Part shown: positions 45,700 to 56,772 of the stretch, piece by piece
Layout of the letters: each line of letters starts with the position of its first letter
Numbering within the stretch: position 1 is the stretch's first letter
Assembly (NCBI GenBank): GCA_033060915.1
Contig: CM065397.1
Span: 23,487,501-23,551,500 of the forward strand
Direction: 5' to 3'
Source of the DNA: Euryodendron excelsum
Taxonomy: Eukaryota > Streptophyta > Magnoliopsida > Ericales > Pentaphylacaceae
Length of the DNA: 64,000 nt
Translations under genes and position numbers: made by a program
Notes under the pieces: generated by a model
Seen by the model: the letters and a program-made list of their open reading frames with translations, nothing else
Told to the model about the DNA's origin: nothing
Database searches by the model: none

Positions 45700-47248
45700 T
45701 AAGTTCTAATTTTTGGTACCCACTTCATGTTGGGTCTTGCAAGGTTACTGCCAGGAATCTTCTTTGATTTCCACTTCATCTTATCATCATTTTTAGAAGT
45801 TCTTGTTAACCAATACTGATTGACACACTGACCAATCTTTTGACAATAAAAACATATGTTTTTAGAAGCATTTGGTTGAGCAAAAAAGTTTTTGTATGAC
45901 TTCTTTTTAACAAAAGGATTATAACCAATTCCTCCTCTATCAAATGTGCATTTCTGATTTCCTATAATTGAATTAAGATTTTCTTTTCCCCTCATGAATT
46001 TTTCAAAAGTGTTTTCCAAGTCTCTAATTTTCTCTTTTAAAGACTTATTTTCAGAAACTAAGGTTTCATTTTCTTTAGTCAAGATAGAAATCATCTTCTT
46101 TAGAAAACAGTTTTTGACTCCTAATTTTTTGAATTCATCCATCAAATCATGAAAAGTATTGCAAAGTTCATCTAGAGTAAAGTCAGAAGTAAATACCTCA
46201 TTTTCATCTTCTTCTTGGGCCATCAAGCAAAGGTTAGCGATCTCTTCAGTGTCAGATTCATCCTCTGAGCTAGACTCTTCACTCCCACTCAAAGTTGCTG
46301 CCATGGCTGCACCTTCCTTGCTCCTTTTTCTTCTCTTCTTGAGTTAAGGACATTCAGATTTGATATGTCTAGGTTTCTTGCATTCAAAACAAATTATAGT
46401 AGAGTCTCCTTTGCTTAAATCTCCTTTAGCTTCAAACTTTTTGCCTTTCCTCCTTTTCTTTCTCATGAACCTCTTAAATTTTTTGGTGATGAGAGTTAAA
46501 TCCTCATCTTTTTCTTCATCACTATCTGGTCCATTTGAGGTAGATTTGAAGCCAATTGTCTTGTTCTTCTTCTCATCATCATCTTGTGTATTTTGCCTTT
46601 GAGTTAGCTTGTAAGTCATAAGTGGCCCTAACAATTCTTTTAGAGGCAGGGTATTTAGATTCTTAGCCTCTTTTATTGTTGTCTCCTTAGCTTCCCAACT
46701 TCTAGGTAAGGATCTGAGTATCTTTCTTACCTGTTCACTGTTAGAATAAATCTTTCCAAGAAATTTCAATCCATTTAAAATGTTAGTAAATTTGGTAAAC
46801 ATTTTGGTAATAGATTCCTCAGTCTTCATCTTAAACATTTCATAGTTATGCACAAGGAGATTGAGTTTAGATTCTTTAACTTGATTTGTACCTTCATAAG
46901 TGACTTCTAACCTATCCCAAATTTTTTTAGCAGTGTCACAAGTTGAAATTCTATTAAACTCAATTGGATCGAGTGCACATTATAACATATTCATAGTCTT
47001 AGTATTAGCTTGCATAATTCTAAAATCATTAGCATCCCATTCATTCTCAGGTTTGGCCACCTCAACAGATTTAATCATTTTAGTGGGAATTCTAGGTCCA
47101 TTTATAATGTATCTCCATAGTTCATAATTCCCAAATTGAACATAAATTTTCATTGTATTTTTCCAGTAACTATAGTTTGTGCCATTAAACAAGGGAGGTT
47201 TGTTGTGGACTGACCTTCTGCAAGAGAGGTTCCAGTAATGTTAGCCAT
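45700..47248 (-). pseudogene. Copia gag
   Basis: Start ATG at 47248 (MANITGTSLAEGQ). A missing base shifts the frame, then FNGTNYSYWKNTMKIYVQ (47190-47140), the conserved opening of copia gag. Next: a region with KILRSLPRSWEAKETTI and LKELLGPLMTYKLTQRQ (46853-46600), a basic stretch, and a CX2CX4HX4C zinc knuckle (CFECKKPRHIKSEC, about 46390-46350). After a break, 46304-45700 holds an acidic segment, a coiled coil (LTKENETLVSENKSLKEKI and following) and a second, degenerate knuckle (CFYCQKIGQCVNQYW, with histidine and last cysteine replaced). The coiled coil in gag is a Sirevirus trait. Confidence 0.9.
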
Positions 47249-47291
47249 GAATCTTACTCAAGGATGTAAAACGTTTATAAATGAGCACTAA
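47249..47291 (-). other. Copia leader between primer site and gag
   Basis: Short untranslated stretch of 43 bp. No motif seen. Confidence 0.6.
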
Positions 47292-47303
47292 GCTCTGATA
47301 CCA
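47292..47303 (-). promoter_or_regulatory. Primer binding site of the copia element
   Basis: Minus-strand TGGTATCAGAGC, complementary to the 3' end of initiator methionine tRNA, two bases from the inner end of the 5' LTR. This fixes both LTR limit and strand. Confidence 0.95.
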
Positions 47304-47305
47304 AT

Positions 47306-48927
47306 TGTTGACTCAAAATTAAGGTGGAACTTTCAGTATAAATAAAATCAATTTCTAACTAGATGAAGACAACCACTGAGTAATGCCGATGCAACTTAAG
47401 ATTGTTAACAAGCACAGGTAGCATGCACAAACATTCAGCAATTATCATACACACATTCAGCAGTAAGCAGAGAACAAGAGATTTACACAGGTTCGACTCA
47501 ATCCTTGCCTATGACATCTCTTCCTCGATCCCCTCAAAGGTATTCCACTATGTAATCTTCTCCTTACACAGCTGGTAGTTTCTTCAAGTGCCCAGCTCAC
47601 TATTACATTCAAGGATTCACACAAAATCCTTACTACCAAGAAGCTTCAATCCAAGCTCTTGATTCTACAATTGTGTTACCCAAGCTACACTCAAGCTCTA
47701 GAGGTTTACAATAACCTTTTCAGAAGTAATGAGGTTGCAATATAATGAGTATCACTCTTAGAAATGAAGATAATAAATGTTACAACTCAATGGTTCCTCT
47801 CGGTTAATGGCTGTTGCAGAGTAATGAGGAAAATTTAGGGCTTTTGGATTTTTACACTTTAAGATTATTGTCTCTTACCCATAAATGAGTTTGAACTCAT
47901 ATATTTATAGTCTCTCAGAAGAAATAGTCATTAGAGCCGTTGAAGGTGTATTAAATGCACGGGTGGCTAAGACAAATTTAAAAAATCTGACCATTGAAGC
48001 AAATTCCCGTCTCCTACCAAGATTGTTAGCAATCTTCTGCTGGTGCCGCCAATCTGACTCCCTCCTTTCTTTCACTATGACTTTTACTAAGATTGTCAGC
48101 AATTGTTTCACTGGTGTCACTAATCTTGGCTTACCACTTCTTTTGTTGTTGCTTGTCTAACAAAAATGTCAATATTCTTTATCTCGTGCTGCTACTTTAT
48201 TTTCCTACTTCTTTTACTGTTTTCTTTTTCACAAGATTGTCAGCAATTCTTTGTTAATGTTAGCAATTTGGTTCTTTACTGCAGTTACCGTTGCTATTCA
48301 CAAATGTATCTTATTTTTTTTGCCAATCAGTCTTTGATGGTGTGAATATGTTTGAGCTCTACTAATCTTCTTGGTAGTTTCTGAACTTCTTAAGCATATT
48401 TATGAACTAACTATTTAGAAATTAAGAGACTGCTAATGCTGGTGAAAACTTCCACTCTGTCAAACTGTTGGATGCCATCAATCTTCTGCGTTGTCGACAA
48501 TCTTTGATATGCTCCTCTTATTAGCTTTCTCCACAATATTTTAAGGGCGACTTCCTCAAGATTCATGATACTTGTAATGAATTGATATGAACATGGGGAT
48601 CAAGGGTCTTCACTGGCCATAGATGTTATTAATCATATGTATATTCAAGCTAAAATCCTTCTTTTGCAGGTGTCATCACTTTGATTGAGGTGCTACAAAT
48701 ATTATTTTTGTTATAGACTTCACGTGTGTCATTAACAGTGTTAGCACTCTTACGAGGTGTTGACAAAATCTTCCATGGTAATTCACAGTTCATGATTACC
48801 CATAAATCTAAATAGGTTTTATCATATTAACCTGCACACTCAAGTTAAACACATTAGTTCATAATGACTCGGTTTTGTTATCATCAAAATCATCTATTAG
48901 CTATGGAGATCAACCCTTGGGTTAACA
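47306..48927 (-). repeat. 5' LTR of the copia element
   Basis: 1,622 bp with TG...CA ends (plus strand TGTTGACTC ... GGGTTAACA). Homologous over its length to 19011-20766, with scattered substitutions, mainly transitions. It lacks the G-run segment near its inner end and the additional 80-bp module present in the other LTR. Confidence 0.95.
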
Positions 48928-48932
48928 CCCAC
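48928..48932. repeat. Target site duplication of the copia element, right copy
   Basis: CCCAC, identical to 19006-19010. Confidence 0.93.
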
Positions 48933-49425
48933 CATAAGCATAGGAGTGATAGAACTCCATGACAGAATGAAACTCATTGTCAGGAACACATTAACAAATT
49001 ATCTGATCAAGATAATACTTGAACAAGTACGAATTATCCCAGAATTAATACCTCACATTTCTAAAGAACTTTTATTTAACTAAGTAAGACCAATGTGAGG
49101 ATATCTTTCTAGTAGCCAAAAAGTTAGTTATATCAGCGAACCATGGAACAGTTACTTGAGAAAGTGTTTGGAGTTGGAAAAGATGCTCATCCAAAAAATA
49201 CTCATTGATAGGGAGAGTATCTTTGGCTTCCCCATCAGTAGGGAGCCGTGACAAATAGTCAGCAACTACATTCTCTACCCCTTTCTTTTCTTGAATTTCA
49301 ATATGGGACTCTTGTAACAAAAGAATCCAACGAATGAAGCATGGCTTTGCATCAGCCTTGGTGAGCAAGAACTTTAGTGCAGAATGGTCAGTTTATATGA
49401 TGACAAATGACCTCACCAAGTACGA
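48928..49425 (-). pseudogene. Athila-type RNase H end and integrase N-terminus
   Basis: Minus-strand reading: KADAKPCFIRWILLLQESHIEIQ (about 49365-49300) and the RNase H C-terminal motif VADYLSRL (about 49270-49245), an integrase linker with PWFADITNFLA, then the zinc region near HSYAYGGH at 48950-48930. The copia element is inserted there; reading continues at 19010 on the other side of the duplication. A frame change separates the 49368-49072 frame from the zinc region. Confidence 0.88.
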
Positions 49426-50520
49426 CTAAAGTTTATCCAATGAAAAAATGATAGCAAGGAGTTCATTTTCAGTTGTGGTATAGTTTAATTGGGCTTTATT
49501 CAATGTTTTGCTCGCATAATAGATAACATAGGGTTTCTTGTCCACTCTTTGCCCCAAAACTGCTCCTACAGCATAATTACTAGCATCACACATCAACTCA
49601 AAAGGTAATGACCAATCGGGTGACCAAATGATAGGTGTAGTTGTCAACAGCTCTTTAAGCTTGTTGAAAGCTTCTTCGCATTCAGATGTCCATTCAAATG
49701 AAATGTCTTTTGACAATAAATTGCACATTGGATAAGAGATGGCACTAAATCCTATTATGAATAGCCGGTAGAAACCAGCATACCAAAGAAAAGATCGAAT
49801 GTCTTTCATAGTTCTAGGAGTAGGTAGTTTCTGGATCAGTTCAACTTTGACTTTATCTACCTTAATCCCTTTGCTAGAGACGATGTACCCAAGCACTATA
49901 CCTTGTTTCACCATGAAGTGGCACTTTTCCCAGTTTAGGATAAGGTTACTCTACTCATATCTTTCTAACACCTTATCGAGGTGTTCCAAACAACTCTCAT
50001 AGGTATTTCCGTACATAAAAAAAATCATCCATAAAAACCTCCAAGAATCTCTCCACCATATCACTAAAGATGCTTATCATGCACCTTTGAAAGGTGGCCA
50101 GTGTATTGCATAAGCCAAAGGGCATTTTTTTGTAAGCATAAGTACCAAAAGGATATGTGAAAGTCTTTTTATCCTGATCTTTTAAGACAATTTCAATTTG
50201 ATTGTACCCAGAGTACCCATCTAGAAAATAGTAAAAGGCTCGTCCTGCCACTCGTTCTAAAATCGGGTCCAAGAATGGGAGTAGGAAGTGGTCTTTTCTA
50301 GTAACAACATTCAGTCGACGATAATCAATGCACATGCACCACCCAGTTTGAATCCTAGTGGGCACTAGTTCATTTTTCTCATTTTGAATTACCGTGATTG
50401 TATATTTCTTAGGAACAACTTGGGTTGGACTAACCCACTTTGAATCAGAGATGGGGTATATGACACCCACATCGAGAAGCTTCAGTACTTCTCCTCTCAC
50501 AACTTCTTTCATGTTGGGAT
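49426..50520 (-). pseudogene. Athila-type reverse transcriptase and RNase H
   Basis: RT reads from about 50512: EVLKLLDVGVIYPISDSKWV, CIDYRRLNVVTRKDHF, FYYFLDGYSGYNQIEI, KMPFGLCNTLATFQRCM and the catalytic EVFMDDFF (about 50030), where the Athila form has FMDDFS. A frameshift near 49997-49915 follows. The next frame reads MVKQGIVLGYIVSSKGI, RSFLWYAGFYRLFI, then the RNase H block MCDASNYAVGAVLGQR and KTLNKAQLNYTTTENELLAI. Domain order and wording are Athila-type. The frameshift and the loss of both flanks make it non-functional. Confidence 0.93.
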
Positions 50521-50530
50521 CTAAACGCCT

Positions 50531-50837
50531 TTACATTTGACACACCGGTTTAGACTCTTCCTCAAGATATATGCGATATGTGCACACAAGAGAACTAATA
50601 CCATGAAGATCTACAATGGTCCAACCTAAGACTTTTCTATAATTCTTTAGCACTTTCAGAAGACTCTTCTCTTGGCCTTCAGACATGCTAGAGGATATAA
50701 CAACAGGATAAAACTCACCTCCACCAAGAAATATATACTTCAATGTAGATAGTAAAGATGTTCTTTCTGGAATTGGTGCTTTTTGTTTAGAAAGGACATG
50801 GTTTATGACACTAGAAATTGAAGGCTCAAATGATGGG
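50531..50837 (-). pseudogene. Athila-type pol segment upstream of RT
   Basis: Minus-strand SLLSTLKYIFLGGGEFYPVV, SEGQEKSLLKVLKNYRKVLG, WTIVDLHGIS and YRIYLEEESKP. This is the conserved linker between protease and RT in Athila elements. It is cut at 50837 by LTR E; the first few codons of the open frame to the right come from the LTR. Confidence 0.88.
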
Positions 50838-53800
50838 TGTTGCACCCCGATTTTTTGCACCCAAAAAAGACAAGTGAGAAAAACACAATGCTCTCTCGTT
50901 AGAACTTATTCTCCAAGAAGGACAATTGCGACTAGGTTTAAATTGAAAAATTGATTTGATTAAGGGCTTTTGGAAAAAGTTTGGAGTCGCGACCTAACTT
51001 GATTAAGGTGAGTTAGGTCACTTAAAACTAAGCACAATCTAAAGATTACACTTAAGGTTTTTGAAAACAATTTTGAAAACTTCCTCAAGAGAGGAATTTT
51101 AAGAAAAGAGGTTATTTGACAACCATTGAAAATATTTAAGCCCATTTTTGAAAATAACTCAATTTGGTCTTTGAAAACAGTGATCTAGGTTTGGGGGTTG
51201 GTTTCGTGTAGGGAAGACACACTAAGCCATCACCCTATCTCGCCCTTGCAGTACCTACATGTCTATTCACCCTAGGTTCACTTATTAGAGTTTTTTATTA
51301 ATAAATGTCCAAAACTATCTACTTTTGAAAATAACTTTGAAAAGAAATTTGACCTGATGCATGATATGCAAGTGCAAGAAAATAATTTGATTTTGAAAAT
51401 AGATTTGAAAAGAACTTGATTTGATTTGAAAGAAAGATTTGGAAATAGAGATTTGAAAATAAATTTTTGGAATTAGAAGTTTGAAAATTTTTATGAAATT
51501 GGAAACTTGAAAAAGGTTATGAAAATAGAAGTTTGAAAAAGGTTGTGACCGCACCCATGAGGGTTGCCAACGTATCCCTTTTTGGGAATTAAGTCAGTCA
51601 TAGTTCAGATAAGAGTCCAATAGAAAATTTGATTTGATTTGAAAAAGGGTTTGATTTGAACTTTGAATAGAAAATTTGAAATTAAACTTTAGGATTTGAA
51701 ATTGATTTTGATTTGGAAAGATAGAACTTGGAAAGGTTTTAAAATTGGAAAGTTTCCTTTCTAAGAAAGAGTTAATTTTTGGAAAGATTTGAATCAGGAA
51801 AAGTTTGATTTAAGAAAGATTTAGAATTTGGAAAGTTTAGAATTTTGGAAAGATTTGGAATGGAAAGTTCGAAATTGGGAAAGGTTTGAAAGTTTGAATT
51901 TTAGAAACACTTGAAGTTTAGGACAGATTTTAAAATTTAGACTTTAGAAAGTTAAGATTTGAAAAGGTATGGAATTACGAAAGGTTAGAATTAGGAAAGA
52001 TTTGGATTATGAAATATTTGCTTTCTATTTTCTAAAATAAAAGATTGGATTTTTATTTCCAAAAAGGAGGTGATTTGATTTTATTTCTAAAAACGAAAGA
52101 TTGGATCTAGTTTTCTAAATGGAATTAGAAGGGAAAGTTTTAAAAATCCTAGATTTGGAAGTCTATGATTTGATGTAGAAAATAGGTTTTGGAAATTAAT
52201 GGTTTTGGTGTAAAAAGAAGGTTTTGGAAACCTAGGTTTTGAGGTAAGATTGGAAATCATGTTTTAAGAAAGAAAATTAGGGTTTCCTAACCATTGGTCC
52301 TAGGGCTTAACTTGAACTCCAAGAAAAGAGATTTTTTAGAAAGTAGAACTTTGAAAAGAATTTCCAGGAAGGAAACTTGAAGAGTGATTTTTTAGAAAGT
52401 AGAATTTTAACGAGAGCTTTTAGAAAGGGATTTTTGAAAAGAGTTTTTAGGAAAGAGATTTTTGGGAAAATAGATTTTAGAAAGTAAACTGGAAAAAGGG
52501 ATTTTGGAAAGTGAGTTTGAAAAATGATTTGGAAAGGGGTTTGAATGTGGACTTTTGCAAGTCTCTAAAAATATCTCACTTTCCTAAAACGACTCTAACC
52601 ATAGGAAGATTAGAACCATTCTAGGATTGTGGTTTTGAAAACAATAAAGATTTGAAAATATGGACCATGAAAGCCACTTTAAATGTAACACTTTTCTAAA
52701 ACCACCCTAACCATGAAAAGGCTAGAATCACCTTAGGATTGTGATTTTGAAAATAAGTTTGAAAAATAAGATTTAATACAAGTTTTTGAAAGCGAATATT
52801 GATGCAAGTTTTGAAAACAAGTTTGAAGACATGTTTTGGAGAGATGCACAATCATGATATGCACAATACAAGTTGGGGTCGTGAACATACATGGTTAAAG
52901 GCTACACCACATAATCAAAGGGGCCAAACTCACATGATCTCTGGTTAGACTAGGAGAAAGCCTCCAACACAGTGACTTTCAATAGCCTAATCCTGCACAT
53001 GAAGCGGGGAGTCCCTTGTTTCAAGCATGCAAGAAAGGGGGGTAGAAGACGGGGATTAAAATAGAAGAAAACCCCTGTGTCTTCTTTGTTTTGCTTGTTT
53101 TATTTACTTTGCTTCGCGTTGATCTTCAAGAGTTTTGGAGTTGTAGCTCTTCAAGTCTTCAATGGAGGCTTTGAAGATTCGTATATGAGTGTATAAAAGT
53201 GTATATGAGCTAGGGTTTAGTGTATGGAGGCTAGGGTTTGGAGAACCTAAAGAAAACTAGGGTTCGGAGGGGCTTCGAGCTCTGTATATTGAAGAGCAGA
53301 GTTTTTGGACTGAATTTGCAGACCCTTTTCACGTTAGAGGAGGCTCTGTATTTATAGACAAAAGACTGAACTGGCACCTGCTGCAGTGGCGCTAGGCCAT
53401 TTTTTTGGCTTGGTGCCACTACTAGTGGTGCTAGCCATTTAGGAAATGTTTAAGGTCGGCAAGCAATGTATCTTTAGAAGATTTGGGTGCATGTACTAGT
53501 GACTATTATGCAATTTTTAGCCTAGCTTCACAAGAAGTGACTCCAGAAAGTTCGGGAATAATTTAAAGGGCCGAGAATGGCCCGAAGGGCTGAAAAGGGA
53601 CAGGAACCCTTAGAATGGTGTCTTGGGGGTAGTAGACTTGAAAAATGATATCAGGATTTGTTGGAAGGGTTAACCGGGCCATTATGGGCAAAATGGTCAA
53701 TCGGGCCGAAAAGCTGCCGGGATGGACTCGGAATATCTCGGAAGAAGACTCAGGGCTTGAAAACATTACCTAGAATGTTCCAAGAGGTTACCGGTTTGCA

Positions 53801-54888
53801 TATCCAGAGCCAGTGTGGTTAGAAAAGGCGACCCGCCGACCAAAGGCAAAAACGGTAATTTTGCATCAGGTTTACCAGAACTAACTCGGAATGATCCAGA
53901 AATGCATCGGAAGGCTGGGGATACTATCAAAAACATCCCTGGGAGGTTATCGGTTTGATACCCACAACCGGTGTGATTCCCGGGTGCTCGGATGCCTAGG
54001 TGCAAAATAGTTATTTTGACCGGAGGGTCTCGAAATTAGCCCAAAACCGAATGGAAGACACTTAAACATGTCGGATCGTCTTTGGGATGATCCTAGAAGG
54101 GTGGAATTATCGTTCTAAGGACTTAGGTACTCTCTCAAAAAACGTGCTGGAAAGCCCTAAGGGCAGTTTGGTCATTTTTCACTAGAGTCGGCTAGCAGAC
54201 ACTGGTGTTGACTTGGGTTTTGAGTGTTTCCGTTACTATGACGATGGTTCCGTGACATAAGGGTTTGTTAGCAATTCCCAATGTCAACTTGTTTACGAGT
54301 GTTTTCGCCACTCTAACGATTGTGATGTTTACGAGTACTTCTGTTACTTTAACGGTTTATAATCATTCCAGAGACTGCCTAATCTCGGAAAGTTGTTAAG
54401 TGGACTTATTGCCTGAGGAATAAACTTTCTCGAAAGGTGTGCCAAAACGGACATTCTTCATTGGCAGGCTAGTAAGCGCCAAAGGTGGACCGTTCTACCA
54501 TCTCAGGAACTTAGGGTCTCGTCTCGGTCAACAGGTTTGAAGGAATTTATCGTTTTGAAGATTTTTCTCAGAAAACGTGTCGGACTGGATGGACTTACCG
54601 CCTTGAGGGATCAAATTTCTCGAAAGGCAAGCCGGACTTGATTTAAATTGGAACTGGACTAGAACTAGATTTGAACTGGAATTGGACTAGAACTGGATTT
54701 GGACTAGATAATGCCATAAGGGCATTTTGGTCACTTTGCCTCTACTTGGGCCCAATGGGTTTGCAAAACGATTGATTGACTGGATTATGTCTAGAAAACT
54801 GGTTTGAACTAGAATATGTCCATAATGACTTGAATACAAGTCTGGACGGATTGGAGACTGCCGAGCGGGCAAAAATGGGGTGCTTACA
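50838..54888 (-). repeat. 3' LTR of element E
   Basis: 4,051 bp; plus strand TGTTGCACCCCG ... GGGGTGCTTACA. Order on the minus strand: U3 with three GAGTR hairpin units (54210-54360) and two 157-bp units (53780-53990), GGCGCC palindromes partly decayed (53363-53435), TATA box (53356-53349), then U5 with the C-poor (plus strand) tract and the conserved blocks 51622-51544 and 51260-50905. The preceding five bases are ATGGG (50833-50837); a matching copy would be beyond the window. Confidence 0.88.
53349..53356 (-). promoter_or_regulatory. TATA box of LTR E
   Basis: Plus strand TATTTATA, i.e. TATAAATA on the minus strand, in the context AGAGCCTC...TATAGA shared with B, D and G. Confidence 0.75.
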
Positions 54889-54904
54889 GCTGCCCCTCTT
54901 TTTC
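54889..54904 (-). promoter_or_regulatory. Polypurine tract of element E
   Basis: Minus-strand GAAAAAGAGGGGCAGC abuts the LTR start TGTAAGC. The same tract precedes LTR G (63518-63534). Confidence 0.85.
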
Positions 54905-55283
54905 TATATATGCTTGTCGAAGATAGAAAACGATAGAGTAAGAGTCCCATTTTAACCGTGAGGTGGTTGGAGGGACGGACTTTGAAGATTTTTTGAAAAC
55001 TGGAGTTTGAAAATGGAGATTTAGCCCAAAAGGCGTTTGAAATCGAGTTTTGGCTGGAAAAAGGCAAAATTGCCCGCCTAGGCCTAGAAACAAAACCAGA
55101 ACAATTTTCTAGTTCGAACATTCACAGGATTGTGAGATTTTTTGAGAGGGCGAAAGCTTTTGTGAGGAAAACAACTTGGACATTGAAGGAGTACTTCCTA
55201 GGGACTTCTAAGGATTGCCAGAAGTAGACATCGTTGCCGGAAAAGTGGCTGGAGGAGAGGATTTCGCCGAAGAACTCCAAGAG
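54905..55283 (+). other. Possible first exon/leader of the antisense gene in element E
   Basis: Plus-strand sequence ending at a strong splice donor, AAGAG|GTGAGT (55284). TATATA at 54905-54910 could serve as core promoter but the related sequence at 63535 lacks it. The stretch is also the 3' untranslated region of element E on the other strand; 54905-55090 is conserved against 63535-63710. No clear start codon or protein could be assigned. Confidence 0.35.
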
Positions 55284-56772
55284 GTGAGTTTTTTATTTTA
55301 TGTTGATTTTGATGTGTATACTTCCATTTTGAGTTGTAGGAATAGTGGAAATTGATGTTTTGATATGTGTTGAACACTTTGGTGAAGTTATTTTTCGTAT
55401 TTTGGTGCTTATTTGATTGAATTTGAGTGATTTTGCGTGATTATGTGAAGAGGGTTTCTGCAAGAATTCGGGGTTTGTTTCTACAGCTTTGAGTATTGAG
55501 TTTTTTGGCCATATTTTTATACTGTGTGCCTCAGAAAAATGTGTTTAATAACTGTATAAAGTTTCATATTTTTTGAAAACTTGGTATTTTTTGATTTTTT
55601 GAAAAATAGAAAAATACTTAGAAAATTAAGAAAATTTCAGAAATTGATGGAATTATTAAAATTTAATATTTAGAAAAATATGAGAGCATTATAGAAAATA
55701 TTTGAAATGATCTTGAGAAATTTTGTGGCAATTTTGGAACTCATGGGTTTTTCTTTTTGAAAAATAAAACATGTCTTTTTGAAATGTGGAAATCTTCGAC
55801 ATCGTGTACGGGTGTTAGTGCTATGTGATTGTGATGCTATGAAGTGCATGGTTTATTTTTAGTGCTAGTGTAGTGGGCGTTGTAGGGACCATTTTGAAGC
55901 GAAACTCTACCGAAAATTTTCAAAATTAGGGAAAGAGTTGAAAAAGTTTTAGAATAAAATTGTTTTAAAGAAAAAAGATAGAAAACCATTGAGGGCGGGG
56001 CCATTTTGGCGGAGAAGGCCCCGAGAAACTCAGGGGCCTTAAAGCTATTGGAAAAAATATTTAGGAAGATTTTTGAAAATGAAAATTTGAATAAGAACAT
56101 ATTTTGGAAGATTCGAAAATAGATTTTGACTTTGGAAAACTCAGGAATAGAAATTTTAGAAGATTTGAAAACTCACGAATTTTTAAGAATTAATTTTGAA
56201 AAAGACCTTTTGAAGGAAAAGGTTTTAGAAGGTCTTGATTGGAATAGAACTCCTTTGAATTAAAAGCTTGGGACAGACTTTGATTGGAAAATTTGGAGAT
56301 TTGAAAGTCGATTTTAAATTAGAAATCATTTTGGAATTTTGGACAAAACATGTAGAAAATTCATTTTGACTTGATATTTGAAGGCAACATGTCCAGAAAA
56401 TTCATTTGACTTGAAGTTGAAAGCCTTTGAAGACAAAATGTAAAGGAAATTCATTTTGACTTGAAACTGGAAAATCAAAATGTGTAGAAAATTCATTTTG
56501 ACTTGGAACTGGAAAATCAAAATGTGTAAGAAATTTATTTTGATTTGAGACTTGAATTTTTTAAATCAGAATGTATAGAAAATTCATTTTGACTTGAAAC
56601 TTGACCTTTAAAATGAAAATGTGTAAAAAATTCATTTTGACTTATCATTAGAAATCTTTTTATTTTTTTTTTATTATTTATTTCTTTTATTTTATTGTTT
56701 CTCTTTCATTTTTTTTCTTACTTCTCATGAGTTATACTTACCTTATATCTATATTCTTACCTTGATCTTCAG
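55284..56772 (+). other. Putative intron of the antisense gene
   Basis: Starts GTGAGTTTTTTATTTTATG, ends in a long pyrimidine-rich stretch and TTGATCTTCAG. It is T-rich, as plant introns are, over most of its length. On the other strand 56330-56640 has six copies of a degenerate repeat around GAAAATTCATTTTGACTTG, about 50-60 bp apart. Confidence 0.5.
56330..56645. repeat. Degenerate tandem repeat, GTAGAAAATTCATTTTGACTTG type
   Basis: About six copies of AAATTCATTTTGACTTG(A/G) between 56355 and 56645 spaced irregularly by roughly 50-60 bp, followed by AAATGTGTA or like. Confidence 0.85.

Larger units (their letters stand above)
19011..48927 (-). mobile_element. Sirevirus-like Ty1/copia retrotransposon with nested solo LTRs
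   Basis: A minus-strand element with two LTRs (19011-20766 and 47306-48927), an initiator-Met primer site (47292-47303), several PPTs next to the left LTR, and gag-pol order gag, protease, integrase, RT, RNase H, typical of Ty1/copia. An additional ORF follows RNase H. RT sequence (ALYGLKQPPRAWYERL, LYVDDIIYGS, MGELTFFLGLQIKQ), gag with a coiled coil, and the extra ORF point to the Sirevirus lineage. Removing three later solo-LTR insertions with their duplications (A, C, D) leaves about 7.2 kb of interior and about 10.6 kb in all, a normal Sirevirus size. The LTRs differ by about 18 substitutions in the first 225 aligned bases that I counted, so the insertion is not recent. All frames are broken. 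Confidence 0.93.
14772..50837 (-). mobile_element. Athila-type Ty3/gypsy retrotransposon, interrupted and truncated
   Basis: The oldest element in the window. Read on the minus strand from the right: pre-RT pol (50837), RT, RNase H and the integrase zinc region to 48928, a 29.9-kb copia insertion, then integrase core and C-terminus (19010-17933), a 2.3-kb untranslated or env-like region, PPT and 3' LTR (15589-14772). The RT, RNase H and integrase motifs are those of the Athila lineage (LEEESKP upstream of RT; FMDDF box; CDASNYAVGAVLGQR; VADYLSRL; KWSGPYLV...FKVNRQRL). The 5' side, with gag and protease, is missing here because long-LTR element E is inserted at 50837/50838; it may continue past the right end of the window. 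Several frameshifts and stops make it inactive. Confidence 0.9.

Noticed and set aside
54687..55121. 144-residue minus-strand open frame across LTR E start and PPT
   Set aside because: It crosses the LTR/PPT boundary and has no domain; a chance frame.
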